From Cacajao melanocephalus (lineage: Eukaryota; Chordata; Mammalia; Primates; Pitheciidae), in NCBI GenBank assembly GCA_963573385.1, contig CAUYLG010050999.1:1-64000 (forward strand): 64,000 nt of DNA, read 5' to 3'. Both the position numbers and the translations under genes were made by a program. How positions within the stretch are numbered: position 1 is the first letter of the stretch; every line of letters starts with the position of its first letter. A model generated the notes under the pieces. That model ran no database searches. It saw only the letters and a list, made by a program, of their open reading frames with translations, and was not told the origin of the DNA. Shown one piece after another: positions 1 through 13,158 of the stretch.

Positions 1-80
1 CCAAACACCCCTGGGGCCTGGTTTTCCTTTGTGGTTGTAAAACCAAACCTTTTCCCCCCGGGGCAAACACCCAAACACCC

Positions 81-113
<33 letters not shown>

Positions 114-127
114 AAAAAAAACAGGGC
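1..127. other. Anomalous low-complexity window edge
   Basis: The block ccaaacaccc occurs at 1-10 and nearly twice more in 64-80, with runs of C and G at 54-63, followed by an A-rich run from 83 to about 121. It matches no repeat family I know and resembles collapsed or error-rich sequence beside an assembly gap. Confidence 0.5.
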
Positions 128-782
128 TGCCAATTTAAGAGTAGGAAAACTAAAAATAAAAGTGTGTTGCAAGGATATATTATGGCAGTTTCATGGAGGT
201 AGTCTGTAAGAGCTGGCTGACTTTCATGATCATTAACTATATTTTGAAGTCTTGTATGTTGATGAATAGCTTCTTGTTTTCTTTTAGGACATGGCTCTCC
301 TTGGAGAATATGTTCACATTCCTTCTATATGTGGTACTGTTCTTTTTGGAATTCTTCTGTGATTCAGCATACAACATGAGCATTGCCTATTAAATTTCCC
401 CATGCTTCTGAGTTGTGGGTAGATGGAAATCCATTCTGCATGTGTACTCATACACAGACCACAAATTTGGCAGAAGCAATACTGGTGATGGAACAGCAAC
501 ACCATTGTATTAAACGTCTTATTATCCTACTGTGCACATAATTATTTTTGAACTAGTCAATACTTTGCTGACTTCTTCAGGCAATGTGGCTTTAATTCAT
601 TAAAAGCTTCTAGAATGTCATCTGCTGAAAAGAATGCCAGTATAGGCAAATGACTCCTTTAACTGAAGTTTGTATCATTGTAGCCAATCCATTCATCTGA
701 ATTTCCTGCCAAATACATTAGGCTGAATAGGAAATACAAACTTAATTGGTAACACTTGAAATTCACTTTTTTTAAAATGTGG

Positions 783-1070
<288 letters not shown>

Positions 1071-1823
1071 CAAATAAACATTTATTAAGTGCTTTACTTT
1101 TTCTAGTCATTAATGCATAATTGAGTGGATAAGTTCTAGAATTTTCACATCTAACAGGGACATGAATTATATATAGTCGATAAACAGTGGGAACGTTTTT
1201 GAAATTCATTAGCTAAAGTGAAGCATGTGCTAGTTCTTCTATGTTAGATTTAGTGTTAAATATAAGAAATCTGTCTTCTTTGACAGTCAAATCACTAGTC
1301 ATGAATAGTTCACCATTTTTTTTTTTAAACACTGAAGAAACCTCAGTATCAACAAGTGTATTTGGTTCAGAAGGTCACTGAGCTTACTGAATTCTTTTTA
1401 TTCTCTGCTGAAGGGTGTTTTTTGAATGGAAGCATGGTGCCGTATGTGAAGGGGCAGAAGTTGTACACAATTGAATAATTTGGCAGGGAAGATTTCTTGT
1501 ACTTTGTGCCTGTGTTTTCACTTCTGTGATCTTTGAAACACTTGCTGCACTTGTATTTGGAAAGTGGTTGTGGTCTACAAATTGTGTAAGTATTTGCTAT
1601 CCATGAGAAAGTCTGCCTATTGCTTGGCTACTGCAATTAAGCGATTTTCTGCTTGGGCAACACCAATAATAATTAGCTTTTAGAGTTTTATATTTCACCA
1701 TTTATTAACCTTATATAGTTAACTTATCACAGCTCTTTTGCAGGAGAACATTTCAGTCTCTTCTATTGTGTTGTAAGGAATACAATAAGAAGGAATGATG
1801 CTTGGCTTTGTCTGTACCAAATC

Positions 1824-2371
1824 TGTATTAGTCAAGATTCTCCAGAGAGACAGAACTAATAGGATATGCGTATATACATGAGAGGGGATTTATTAGGGGA
1901 ATTGGCTCATGCGATTATGTGGCTGAGAAGTCTTACAACAGGCTGTCTGCTAGCTGGAGACCCTGGGATGCTGGTGTAGTGGTTCAATCCAAATCCAAAG
2001 GCCTCAGAACCAGGGAAGCTGATTATGTGACTCTTAGTCTGAGGCTGAAAGGCCAGGACCTTGGAACTGCTGGCATAAGTCCCAAAGTCCAAAGGCTGGA
2101 GGCCTCCAGTTCTGATGTCCAAGGCAGCAAAAGAGAAGCCTGTGCTAGCTCTCAGAGAGAGAACAATTCACCTTCTGTATTTATTCTCTCTGGGGCCTCA
2201 GCTGATTGGTTGTTGCCGCCAACATTCAGGCAAGATCTTCACATAATCCACTGAGACTCACACACTAATCTCTCCTGGAAACACCCTTGCAGACATACCC
2301 CTAAATGGTGCTTTATTAGGTTTCTAAGTCTTAACCCAGTCAAATTGACGCCTGAATTTACATCCACCCCA
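1824..2371 (-). mobile_element. Solo LTR-like repeat (probably ERVL/MaLR class)
   Basis: It starts TGTATTAGTCAAGATTCTCC and ends CATCCACCCCA, so on the minus strand it begins TG and ends CA. An AATAAA on that strand (TTTATT near 1888) sits ~60 bases before the 3' end, as in an LTR. No internal retroviral sequence flanks it. I know this family from memory as a common human interspersed repeat; its exact class is uncertain and an old L1 3' end is the alternative. Confidence 0.55.
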
Positions 2372-2479
2372 TGTCAGTCTATCACTCATATGCATCTCCT
2401 TAAACCATATTTAATTTCCAAATGAAGACAATAACAAGGCAATAGTTCCACCTAACAAGATGTAGCTATCCTATGATTG

Positions 2480-2575
2480 TGATTTTTGGGATTTTAGACT
2501 TTAGGGATTTGGATCTTTTGGGATTTCAACATTTGGGACTATGGCATTCAGGATTTTGTCTTTCAGGATTATGAT
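2480..2575 (+). repeat. Degenerate gggattt-period repeat
   Basis: About six to eight imperfect copies of a tttgggattt/caggatt unit recur every 10-15 bases (for example 2486, 2504, 2519, 2533, 2551, 2565). No family recognised. Confidence 0.45.
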
Positions 2576-2785
2576 CCAAACCCCTTCCATTTACATGTCC
2601 TTGGCCATGACTGTGTCATAGGGCCACCCTTGCTCAAGGGGAAGCTGGGAAAAATATTTTAGTGAGCACATCGCTGCCTCAACAAATTGGGACTCTCTGA
2701 GGACTAAGAGAATGGACACTCAGTAGGCAAAATAGCAGTCTCTGCCACACCAATTAAATATTAATAGTGATGTTAAGTTCAAAAC

Positions 2786-2925
2786 AGGCTGGGGTACAGT
2801 AGCTCATGTCTGCAAACCCTGAGCTTTGGGAGGCTGAGACAGGAAGGAGAATTGCTTGAGCCCAGTTTAAGAACAGCTTGGGCAACATAGGGAGACCCCT
2901 GTCTGCAAAAAATAAAAATAGAAGT
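2786..2925 (+). repeat. Fossil Alu monomer / left arm (FLAM-like)
   Basis: A single arm from ggctggggtacagtagctca to an A-rich tail (caaaaaataaaaatag), without a right arm. Strongly diverged, as expected of old monomers. Confidence 0.75.
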
Positions 2926-3359
2926 TCAGAACAGACACATAAACCAGCCTTTGTCTTTTTTTTTTTTTTTGGCATATCTACTTTAACCAAAGTTATATGA
3001 AAGAAATGTAAATGAAATAAGTCTAAATTTCTGGAGTATGAAGGAAATGTAAGATCATGTAGTCCTGGCATTTTAGGCTTAGAGATAATTAATGGCTTGT
3101 TTGAGACTACAGGCAGCGGTTCCAGGCTTGGGATTTGGCGTTCCTGACTCCCACACCAGTCATTGTTCTTTCCGTTCACTTTGCTGCTTCATGAACTCTG
3201 GTTGCTTGTCTGTCACTCTTCTGCATGTACAAGGTGGCTGGTTTTTGGTTACACTAGGGGAGGAAACCCTCTAATCCCTCGAACGGTTACAATTAAAGAG
3301 ATCCAAGGAAATTTCATGTGTCCTACTTGGGAGTCTTATACGTTCACTTTGTAAGTATT

Positions 3360-3885
3360 GATGGTGCTGGCAGTTTATAAACATTCATTCATTCTTCATG
3401 CATTTATTCGGCAATGACTGCATACTAGACAGTAGGTTATAATAATTTCCATATCCCCAAGTAGGTCCTCACTGATGAGCGAATAATTAAGTCATAGTTT
3501 CTGCCTTCAGGAAATCCTTGGTCAGGTCCGAGACACAGACACGCAAGTCAATGATAATAGTATAGCAAAGGCATATCCCTTGAGAGGATACAGGCATGGG
3601 TGAAAGAAAGCTAAATAAATCTCTTAGGCAGAAAGAGGATCTGGAAAGATGCCAGTAGGAGGTGGCCCCAGGTTCAGTTTTGAAGGGGCTGGCCAGGTGA
3701 GGAAAGAGAAGGGCAGTGTATCAAGTGAAAGAATGAGTGTCTCACCAGTAGGAAGTTCAGAGAAGAGAGGACCACAAGAAGTATGGGACGAGGCCATGGT
3801 CGTAGGAAATGAGGCTTGAGAGGCGGCTGTGGCCATGTCAACAGAGATCTTAATAGTATGTTAAAGGATTTTAACTTACCGAACC
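3360..3885 (-). repeat. L2 LINE fragment
   Basis: The plus strand shows the reverse complement of the L2 3' end (attcattcattcttcatgca, then a diverged version of the size and position landmarks). It continues into aaggattttaacttac near 3860. Confidence 0.55.
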
Positions 3886-5027
3886 TCCCTGACCGGGAGC
3901 CATGGAGTCGGGCCAGGGAATGGAGGCTCAGGTGTCATTGTGGTTAGACTGTGGTGCCTGAGTGCAGAGCACCAGCGAGGCATGTCTTGTCACCCACAGT
4001 TGCAGATAGCCAGGGCTGACTAAATCACACATAAAAGATTCCTGTGCCTCCCTGCCCAGTGCTCCCAGGAGCCCCCTCTTGGCAGAGCCTTACTAACCTT
4101 TCCAGCCCCTTGCTGACTCCGCATGTCCACTTTCACTTTCCTACCCATCGTGTTGTCCTCCCTCTTCAGGGACTAACAAAGGCTTCTTTTCGTCTCCTGC
4201 CTAATAAGGAATGATTTGCTTCTATTTGGTAGTTGGTTATCCTTGGCTTTACGAGACCCTCAGATGGTGGAAAACATCAGACCTACTTTGTAACCTCTGT
4301 TGGTAGATGAAAGGCATTATTTCAGGAACTGTAGATAGCCAGGAACTGTAGATAGAGCAGGGCCTCCCGCTTCCCTATGCTGGCTGCTTCCGTCTACAGA
4401 CTGCCCCATCCAGCAGGTCTCCTCCCAGTCTACTCTCCCTTCTCTGCTGAAGACTTCCCCACTTTTCAAATCGAGTCCCTCATTCCCTCCTTGGACTCCC
4501 AGTTGCATTGTCTTCTGATGCCCCGCCAGGACTGGCTTCCTTTCTTTGATATCCATCCCAGGATGGATCCAAACCTCCTTTGTTAGCGCTGCTTCTAGTA
4601 ATGAAGATTCTGATGACAAAGGGTGACATTGGAGCTGCATGCTTTTGGTTAATACAAGTAATAGACACAATTTTACTATTGAGGGGCCATCTGAACCTCT
4701 CTTGTCAGTGACTTTGGAAGTAAAATGTACCATGGAAAAACTCATCTTTTTATTGCTTGTTTCTCTTTTTCTTTCTCTCTCTTTTTTTTTCCTTAGACAG
4801 GAATTATAACAATAGAGGAAACTAACAAAATTTTTCTCCAAATCCTGCAACCATAAGTCATCAGCTGTTTTTACTTTTCCTGGTATTCTCTTCCAGTTCC
4901 TGCTCATCTACGGTGACATTGTCTAGATTCAGTTCTGAGGTGCATTTCTTTTTTATGCCAAATGATCATATTTGGAACAGACTGAAGTAATTGAGCTATA
5001 GGAATATCTCAGGTAATAATGGCTTCT

Positions 5028-5049
5028 TCTTTTGATTATTTTCCTTTAG
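5028..5049 (+). promoter_or_regulatory. KIAA1958: Splice acceptor before the KIAA1958 start-codon exon
   Basis: A pyrimidine-rich tract (cttcttcttttgattatttt) leads to cctttag, with AG at 5048-5049. No other AG lies between tract and exon. It implies an exon 1 upstream of this window. Confidence 0.8.
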
Positions 5050-5073
5050 GAGAGACACTGCTGATCCTGTAAC
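5050..5073 (+). other. KIAA1958: KIAA1958 5' UTR portion of the first coding exon
   Basis: 24 bases lie between the splice acceptor and the start codon. They contain an in-frame TGA at 5062-5064, which excludes an N-terminal extension from an upstream exon. Confidence 0.8.
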
Positions 5074-6244
5074 ATGGAGGATTGTCTTCATACCTCATCT
5101 GAGAATCTGTCCAAATTGGTCAGCTGGGCCCACAGCCATGGGACTATTTGCAGCCTCATTCCAAACCTGAAACACTTGCTGTCTGAAGGTTCCCATGGGA
5201 ACCTGACAGCAATGTGGGGCTGTAGTGCTGGCCATGCTTATCACTGGCCACTAACGGCTACTTGCAGAGCTGGGTCCCAAGAGAGGGTCTGTTTCCAGGA
5301 TAACAGAAGTTTTAACTCTGATAGTCCCAGTATAATCGGGGTGCCCTCTGAGACACAGACTAGCCCTGTTGAAAGGTACCCTGGGAGACCAGTGAAAGCA
5401 AAGCTAGACTGTAACCGGACCAGAGACTCTTGTGACTTCTCCTATTGTAGTGAGCCCTCTGAACTGGATGAAGCTGTTGAAGAATATGAAGATGAGAACA
5501 CTCTGTTTGACATGGTTTGTGAGTCTTCTGTTACAGATGAGGATAGTGACTTTGAACCCCAGACCCAAAGGCCTCAAAGCATTGCTCGCAAAAGACCTGG
5601 GATAGTCCCATCTTCCCTCCATTCAAGCTCCCAGGCGCAGATGGTTGACGAATGCAGCAATGATGTCATCATCAAGAAAATCAAACAAGAGATCCCCGAA
5701 GATTATTACATTGTGGCAAATGCAGAACTGACAGGAGGGGTAGATGGACCAGCCCTGTCCTTGACACAGATGGCAAAACCCAAGCCTCAGACACATGCCG
5801 GTCCCTCCTGTGTAGGGTCTGCTAAACTGATTCCCCATGTAACATCTGCCATCAGCACGGAGCTAGACCCACACGGTATGTCTGCATCCCCCTCTGTGAT
5901 CTCCAGACCAATTGTCCAGAAGACTGCTAGGGTATCTCTGGCTTCGCCAAACAGAGGACCCCCTGGTAGCCATGGCGCCAACCAACAGGTGGCCATGCAA
6001 ATGCCTGTGAGCACATCCCATCCTAACAAACAGATCAGTATCCCCTTGTCTGCCCTGCAGCTGCCTGGACAGGATGAGCAAGTTGCTTCTGAAGAGTTCC
6101 TGTCCCATCTGCCCAGCCAGGTCTCCTCCTGTGAGGTAGCCCTTTCTCCCTCAGTTAACACAGAGCCAGAAGTGAGCTCCAGTCAGCAGCAGCCCCCAGT
6201 TGCTCCAGCCATAACCACTGAGGCCACAGCACAGTGCATACCAG
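5074..6244 (+). CDS. KIAA1958: KIAA1958, first coding exon (residues 1-390 plus first base of codon 391)
   Basis: This exon encodes the N-terminal half of an uncharacterised, probably nuclear vertebrate protein. I recognise the sequence as KIAA1958. The ATG at 5074 has A at -3 and G at +4. An in-frame TGA at 5062-5064, inside the same exon, makes it the first possible start in frame. Residues ~10-60 form a Leu/Trp/His-rich segment that may fold. Residues ~127-161 are strongly acidic (motifs such as EEYEDE and TDEDSDFE). ARKRP (171-175) is a possible basic nuclear signal. I203-K204-Q205-E206 fits the SUMO consensus. Residues ~230-390 are Ser/Pro/Gln-rich and look disordered. The exon ends one base into codon 391 (CCA G|gtatgg), so its intron is phase 1. 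Reading past the donor adds seven residues and hits a stop at 6265-6267. No known domain is visible here; the function of this half is unknown. Confidence 0.93.
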
Positions 6245-6250
6245 GTATGG
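6242..6250 (+). promoter_or_regulatory. KIAA1958: Splice donor of the first coding exon
   Basis: CAG|GTATGG, with GT at 6245-6246. It matches the consensus at -3 to -1 and at +3 and +5. Joining it to the acceptor at 47527 restores an open frame through the recombinase domain, which confirms the pair. Confidence 0.88.
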
Positions 6251-7342
6251 CATGTGAGGCGACATAAGTCCCTCATCCACACACGCCAGAATTCTGCGCC
6301 GTCAGCACTTCTAAAACCATTGGCTCAGTTTGCTAGAATTCAGTCCTTTGTTAGTCATAGAAAGATAGAAATAGTGATTGTGTTATATCCAGGAGCTACT
6401 ATAAAGGAAATTCTTAAGAATTAAGGCCCTATCCAGTTAATGTACCTTAGGGCTGAGAGGACAGCTGTAAGATTGTTCCTGTTGATACTGTAGCATTAGA
6501 TTTAAGTTTGATACCTGTCAGCTGAATTTGTATATAGTAAAGTTATTTTTGAAAGTTTTAAAAATATGCTTTTCTATCAGTAGCAGTGTGTTTAGTTGCT
6601 GTTTGACGCCAAGATGATATTGGGTAAGGCATATAATGACAATAGACCTGATGCTTTTCCATTATTATTTATTTGACTGAGCCAGCTTGACATTGCTATT
6701 CATTTTAGTTGGTGTGGTAGTTTAAAATAAGTTTTTTTAAAAAAAGCAATAGATATTTCTAAAAGAGGTATTTTATCTTTTCCCTTAAAATTTAAAAGAA
6801 TAAGAAAACTTGCATTTCTGGAATTTGTGAGCCTAACTGGAATGGATTGAGAGGGGAGTGAAATAATTGTTTGAGGCCCCTGCACCTGTAATTGTAACGT
6901 TCTAATGGTTTTTAATTCTGACATTTAGTATTTATTTAATCTGGGCCATTAGTATATAAAGGGGGTTTGGGTCTCATGCTTTTGGCTTCATGTTTCAAAT
7001 CTAGTAGGCTAGAACAGAAACGTGGACAAGGATGAAGAAACGTGCAGAAATCTGTGGCATGTCTTAGTTTATTTCAGTCCTTCTCAAAAACATCTTGTAT
7101 TTTGGAAAAAGCTTCCTAGAAGCCTGAGGCACCTGTGCCTTTATCCTGAAACTTCCGTGGATTAAGCTGTTTAACAAACTTTTTTCCCCATTTTAGTATC
7201 AACTTTGAGATTCCCAAAGAAGACCTTCCATTTATGATTTTTTGAAGACATATTCATGGTGTTATTAAGAAAATATTCACTGAAAGTATTTATATCCTGA
7301 TTGAAAATTATGCTTTTCAGTTTATTCATTTTTCTCTTTTTA

Positions 7343-8390
7343 AATAATAATTTTATTGAGATACTGTTCACGTATCATAAAATTCACTCTTTTAAAGTGT
7401 ACAATTCAGTGGGTTTTGGTATATTCACAGAGTTGTACAACCATCACCATTATCTAATTTCAGAATATTTTCATCATCACAGACAGAAACTCCATACCCA
7501 TTAGCAGTCACTTTTTCCGTCCCCCTAGTTCCTGGCAACCACTAATCTGCTTTCTGTCTATAGATTTTCCTATTCTCTATGTTTCATATAAGTGGAATCA
7601 CATATTATGTGGCCTTTTGTGACCACCCTTTTACACTTAGCATAATGTTTTCAAGGTTAATCCATGTTGTAACATTTCTTTCGATATTGTATGACTATGC
7701 CATATTTTATTTTTTCTTTCATCAGTTAATGGACATTTGGGTTGTGCTCATATATTGGCTACTATGAATAATGCTGCTGTGAACATTTGTGAACAAGTTT
7801 TTGTGTGGGTGTGTGTATTTATTTGGCTTGGGTAACTACCTAGGAGTGGAATTGCTGGGTCCTGTGGTAACTTTATATTTAACTTTTTGAGGAGCTGCCA
7901 AACTGTTTTCCCAAGCAGCTCCATCATTGGACAGCCTCACTAGTAATCTATAAAGGTTCTTATTGCTCCACATTGTCACCAACACTTGTTATTTTTCATG
8001 TTTTAAAAAATAATAAATATCCTATTGGGTGTGTGAAGTAGTATCTTATTGGGGTTTTGATATGTATTTCCCTAATGACTAATGGTACTGAGCTTTCTTT
8101 CATGTGCTTCTTGGCCATTTGTATATTTTCTTTTGAGAAATATCTACTCAAATCTTTTTCCCGTTTTAAAATTAGATTGTCGTCTTATTGGTGAGTTGTT
8201 GGAATTCTTTAGGTATTCTGAATATGAGATCCTTATCAGGTATATAATTTGGAAATATTTTCTCCCATCCCATGGGTTGTCTTTTTTCTTTCTTTTAAAA
8301 AAGTATTTTAGTGAATTATACTTTGATCGTTGAATAACAACATGGTCCTTGGCTAATCTCATCAGGAGACAAAATGTTATCTTTATTAGG
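7343..8390 (-). mobile_element. Old L1 (L1M-type), 3' end and ORF2 C-terminal part
   Basis: Starts with ttttattgagatactgttca, the reverse complement of an L1M 3' terminus. It then runs through the familiar order tggacatttgggttg, ctatgaataatgctgctgtg, gaattgctgggtcctgtgg and ctttttcccgttttaaaatt. All short frames are broken; it is a fossil without coding capacity. Confidence 0.85.
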
Positions 8391-10151
8391 CTGGTGAAAG
8401 TCTTTGTTCTAGGAAATCTGACCCTAAATATATGTAGGATGTAAGTAGTACCTTTTCAGTTAAATTGTTGCGAATCTAATTCTACTTTATTTATTTGTTT
8501 GACCTCCCCTGCCTTTTTTTTCTTCTTCTTAAATAGGGTAGAATTCAGAAATGTATTTTGCTAAGTGGTCCAGTGTTGCTCAGTTTGGTGAAGAATACTA
8601 GTTGTGTTGCACACCTTTATGCTAATTTAGCCCTGCAAAGCAAGATGCAAGATGTTTCTGCATCTGCCTTGTGGATAGTAAATGAGGCACTGAGGCCCTT
8701 TACTAAACCATGTATGAATGTATTAGTGTTTAATTATTTTGGGAAAGAAATTCAGCCTGTTTGAAAAAATAATTTTAATCCATTTATTATTGCATATATT
8801 ACATTCTCTTAGGTTTTTTTTTCTTCCCTCATGGAAATTGCACTTCTTAAAATAGCTATAAAAAGCAAGCATAGCCAAGGAGAGTACATAATATATATAG
8901 TCATACGTTGTGATTTGGCTTTACTCTCAGAAGAGTGTTAGTTTGGATTGGAGGTGAACCTTTAAGAAAAACAGTATGAAGACTGGTCATGACGATTTTC
9001 TAAGGATAGTCCTCGTGTTTTGATCCATTGTTCTCAGGAAGGATGTCATATTGCTAAGATGTCTTTAGCTTTAGAGAACTACTGTTTGGACTGGAAACAA
9101 CAGTGGGACAAATAAAAATCAGACTCACATTTTTCTTTTGAGTAAAGCATATAAAGTTAACATAAAATTTACCTTTACTCTAGTACCTAATTAGGTTGTA
9201 TGTTCTAAAGTTTTCTTTGTTTGTGTTTGCATGTTTATTTTTAGTAGATGATCTTTCTAAAGATACATTTTTAAAAATTTAGAATCCAGCACATCTAAAT
9301 GTATGTGAATGACTTTGTTACAGGTGGACCTTACACAGTTAATATGTAAAGAATACTTGGTACTAAGCAAAGAAGAAAGGTTCTGAAAGACCTAGCCGAA
9401 AGCGAAGTCAGGCTGTTTTAAAATAGATATTCTGTACTGAGTATCAGATCATTGCAAAAATACTGTATATCTTTAGATAATATTTTAAAAATAAATAATT
9501 TGATACATGACTGTTGAGTTAGCCAGAAACAAAAAAATTGTTCACTTTGTTTGGTTTTACTGTTGCCGTTTAAATTTGATTTCCCTAGCAGAACATCATC
9601 CTTACTTCTGTTCAGAACTGAACTCGTAAAATTATGAAATGTTAATCAAGGTATAGATAAAATCATTAATTTTCATGTCAGTTCTGCCATACTGTTCAAT
9701 CCAAATCTTAGTAAACAATGAGTAAAGAGGCATCTGTTATTAGAAGAATTATTGACTACCTACTAGTAGCTTGGATTCCATTAATTTTTGAGGTTTTATG
9801 TAAATTTGGGACATTTGTCATAATGACATTTAAATCTCTATTGTATCATGAGTTAGGGTTTTATGTGTATATTATATTTCTTCAGTATACTCACACATAG
9901 CTTCTTTTACGATTTTGTGCAAGTATCCGTTTTGTTAATCAGCTCTTTTCTCAAAAGTTCTATGGTAACGAGCAATTTTTGCTTATCAGATTTGTATGTA
10001 TATATGTTTTTCTTTTGAAAAAAATATATATTTGTCTTTTTCTAATAGATTCATGTGTTCTGTATATATTAGAAATAGTAACTCATAATCTATCATGTAT
10101 ATTGGAAATAACATTTCCCACTTTACCATTAGCTTTTAATTTTGTTGATGA

Positions 10152-10840
<689 letters not shown>

Positions 10841-11517
10841 TTTGAAAAATTACTCATGTAAAATCGAGTTCAGTGAGCTTTTAAAAATTGATTAAGGTAT
10901 ATATTACTGCCAGTTATTTGGTCTGTGTTGACACAATAGATAATGGTTTCTCTTGTCAGAAGCAAAAAATCTGAGTTAAAATAAGTTAAAGGAGAGAATT
11001 AACTGCCTTAAAGTCCAAAGACACATTTTCAAACCAGCTTTCACCCAGGCTTCAGACAGCATCAAGTTTCCCTCCTGGCATCTGCCACCTTGGCTGTGCT
11101 CCCTATTAGATTCACCTGTTATACTTGATCCCTGCATGGACCCAAGATGGTTGTGCTGCCAGTTTCTTGTCTAGCAGTAGACAGAACCTGTGTCACAGCA
11201 TTCCCAGTCTCCCCTAAGCCAGTCTCTAGGGCATCAGGCCCCCACCCTGGAAATGGTATTGAGACCAGGCCTACACAAACTGCATAGCTGAGTGTGGGTG
11301 TGAGGTGGAAGTATTCTTCCAAGAACATTCTAGGTAGTATTCTTGAGAGGGGCAGTAAACCAGAGATTTCTACTACTGTTAATGGGAGGTTTGTTTTGTT
11401 TTGAGCATTTAGTTTTTTTAATGTGGTCAGATAGGAAGAGTTGTTATGTGTTTTATTTAAAGACAGGATACATTGGAAAAGTGTTCTAATACAAGTGTAG
11501 AAATATAAATAGGTATG

Positions 11518-11562
11518 CTTGTGTATATATACACATACATGCATATACATACATAGACACAT
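11518..11562. repeat. (TA/CA)-rich simple repeat
   Basis: Alternating purine-pyrimidine tract (tgtgtatatatacacataca onward). Possibly length-variable. Confidence 0.5.
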
Positions 11563-11625
11563 AATTATTTTATGTATTTATTCCATGAAAAATGTATGCC
11601 TCTTCTTACAAGAAGAAACAAGACT

Positions 11626-11857
11626 AGCTGGACACAGTGGCTCACGCCTGTAATCCCAACACTTTGAGAGACCACGGCGGGCTGATCACCTGAGGTCAGA
11701 AGTTCAAGACCAGCCTGGCCAACATCGTGAAACTCCATCTCTACTAAAAATACAAAAATTACCCAGACATGGTGGCGTGCGCCTGTAGTCCCAGCTACTC
11801 GGGAGGCTGAGGCAGGAGAATTGCCTGAACCTGGGAGGCAGAGGTTGCTGTGAGCCA
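11626..11857 (+). repeat. Alu truncated in its right arm, no A tail
   Basis: Left arm and most of the right arm are present (agctggacacagtggctcac to cagaggttgctgtgagcca), then the sequence jumps into the middle of a MIR. About 45 bases of Alu plus the A tail, and the first part of the MIR, are missing at the junction. A complementary Alu end lies at 13641. Confidence 0.9.
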
Positions 11858-12095
11858 GGACCCTTACTCTGCCTCTTGCTGGCCTTGTGACCGTAGCTAA
11901 GTCATTTTACTTCTCTGAAACTCAGTTCCCTCATTTGTAAAGTAATGATAACATCTGCCTGTCAGGGTTGTTGTGAGGACCAAATGCAAAAATTTGGTAA
12001 AGCACTAAAGAGAGTACCTGAGAGAGTACCTGACATGTGATAAACATTGAATAAATGGGTAATAGCCACCTTTATTAATATTTTTATTTTCATCA
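11858..12095 (+). repeat. MIR
   Basis: Starts inside the MIR core (ctctgcctcttgctggcctt) and continues through the ctcatttgtaaagtaatgat landmark to the tail (acattgaataaatgggtaat). Contains a 14-base tandem duplication, gagagtacctga, near 12009-12032. Confidence 0.8.
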
Positions 12096-12184
12096 TCAGC
12101 ATCATTAGATTGTGCTCAGTATTCTTTGAGAAATGAAGTAGATTCTGATTTCATGTAGTTACACCCATTTGTCTACTAAAGTAT

Positions 12185-12248
12185 GGTCCGTGGACCAGTA
12201 TCACTGCTGGTATTACCTGGGAGCACATTAGAAATGCAGAGTTTCAGG
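12185..12248 (+). repeat. MER5-type DNA transposon, left half
   Basis: gtggaccagtatcactgctg, then acctgggagcacattagaaa, corresponds to the left half of a MER5A/B-like hAT element. It stops at gcagagtttcagg; the continuation appears at 13720. Confidence 0.65.
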
Positions 12249-12934
12249 AGGCCACCGGGAAAGACCAGAACACTTTGGCTGCCCAGCCTCCCCTAAGCTC
12301 TTGGTGCCCAGGGCCAGTTCTGGATGCAAGAGTGAGGATTAATAGAAAAAGTCTAGAGCCTTATTTCTCTCTCATCCAGGAAGCGAACCTTGGAACTGAT
12401 CTTTGGGGGGAATCTTTTCCAGGTGTAGGAAATCATACACTAAAGGTGAAGGGAAAGAACATTGAACCCTGCTCACAGGCCTGATACTTTTAAGTAGTAG
12501 TTATCCCATTTAACCTCTGCAACAATCCTGTTAGGAACTGGAGGGCTGAGATCTCAGAGAACGCAGAGAACGTGCAGCCACCCAAGAACACCACCAAGAT
12601 GAGGTGAAGGGACTCACTGGAAGCCTTCGCTTCCTTGGTCATGTCTGAAATCAGACCAGACTCAACTCCTCCCTGACATGCTAGTCCTGGGGGATGCATC
12701 CATCCCACCCCTCATTGCCACCTTTCCCTACTGTCAGTGCCACATAACCGTGAATGCAAACTCACTGCAGTTGAGCAGCCCTATTATCTCAGTAGGGAAG
12801 CTTCACCGCTCCAGCCCTGGGAAGGCATAGGCACTGGTTTCAAGTCTACAGACAGTATCAGGCTTAGGAAAGGAAGGGCATAGCAGTCACACTGTCACAT
12901 TTTTTTGCTCACTACTTGAGTAGTAAAGAGTTGG

Positions 12935-13158
12935 GATAGCACAACAGGTGACTGTAGTCAATAATAACTTAATTGTACATTTTTAAATGACAGTATAATT
13001 GGATCGAAGGATAAATGATTGAGGGGCTGGATACCCCATTCTCTGTGATGTGCTTATTACACATTGCATGCCTGTATCAAAACATCTCAGTGTACCCTAC
13101 AAATATGTATGCCTATTATGTACTCAGAAAAATTAAAAATTAAAAAAAATATTTTTTA
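12935..13158 (+). mobile_element. L1 3' UTR end with A-rich tail
   Basis: agcacaacaggtgactgtag, gaggggctggataccccatt and cacattgcatgcctgtatca are typical of an L1MA/L1PB-type 3' UTR. It ends in an A-rich tail (aaaaattaaaaattaaaaaa). Confidence 0.75.

Noticed and set aside
2754..3179. 141-codon minus-strand ORF
   Set aside because: It contains an Alu-derived C-terminus and a poly-Lys run from T14; no independent support.
4317..4907. 196-codon minus-strand ORF just upstream of the start-codon exon
   Set aside because: Longest non-gene frame, but it has no domain, no usable start context or splice logic, and it overlaps the intron's T-rich tract (read as a Lys/Arg/Glu run). Probably chance.
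5787..6161. 124-codon minus-strand ORF within the first coding exon
   Set aside because: Antisense shadow of the GC-richer KIAA1958 coding sequence.
7343..8390. L1 ORF2 as a functional reverse transcriptase
   Set aside because: All L1 copies here are 3' fragments with many stops and frameshifts; the longest frame is under 90 codons.
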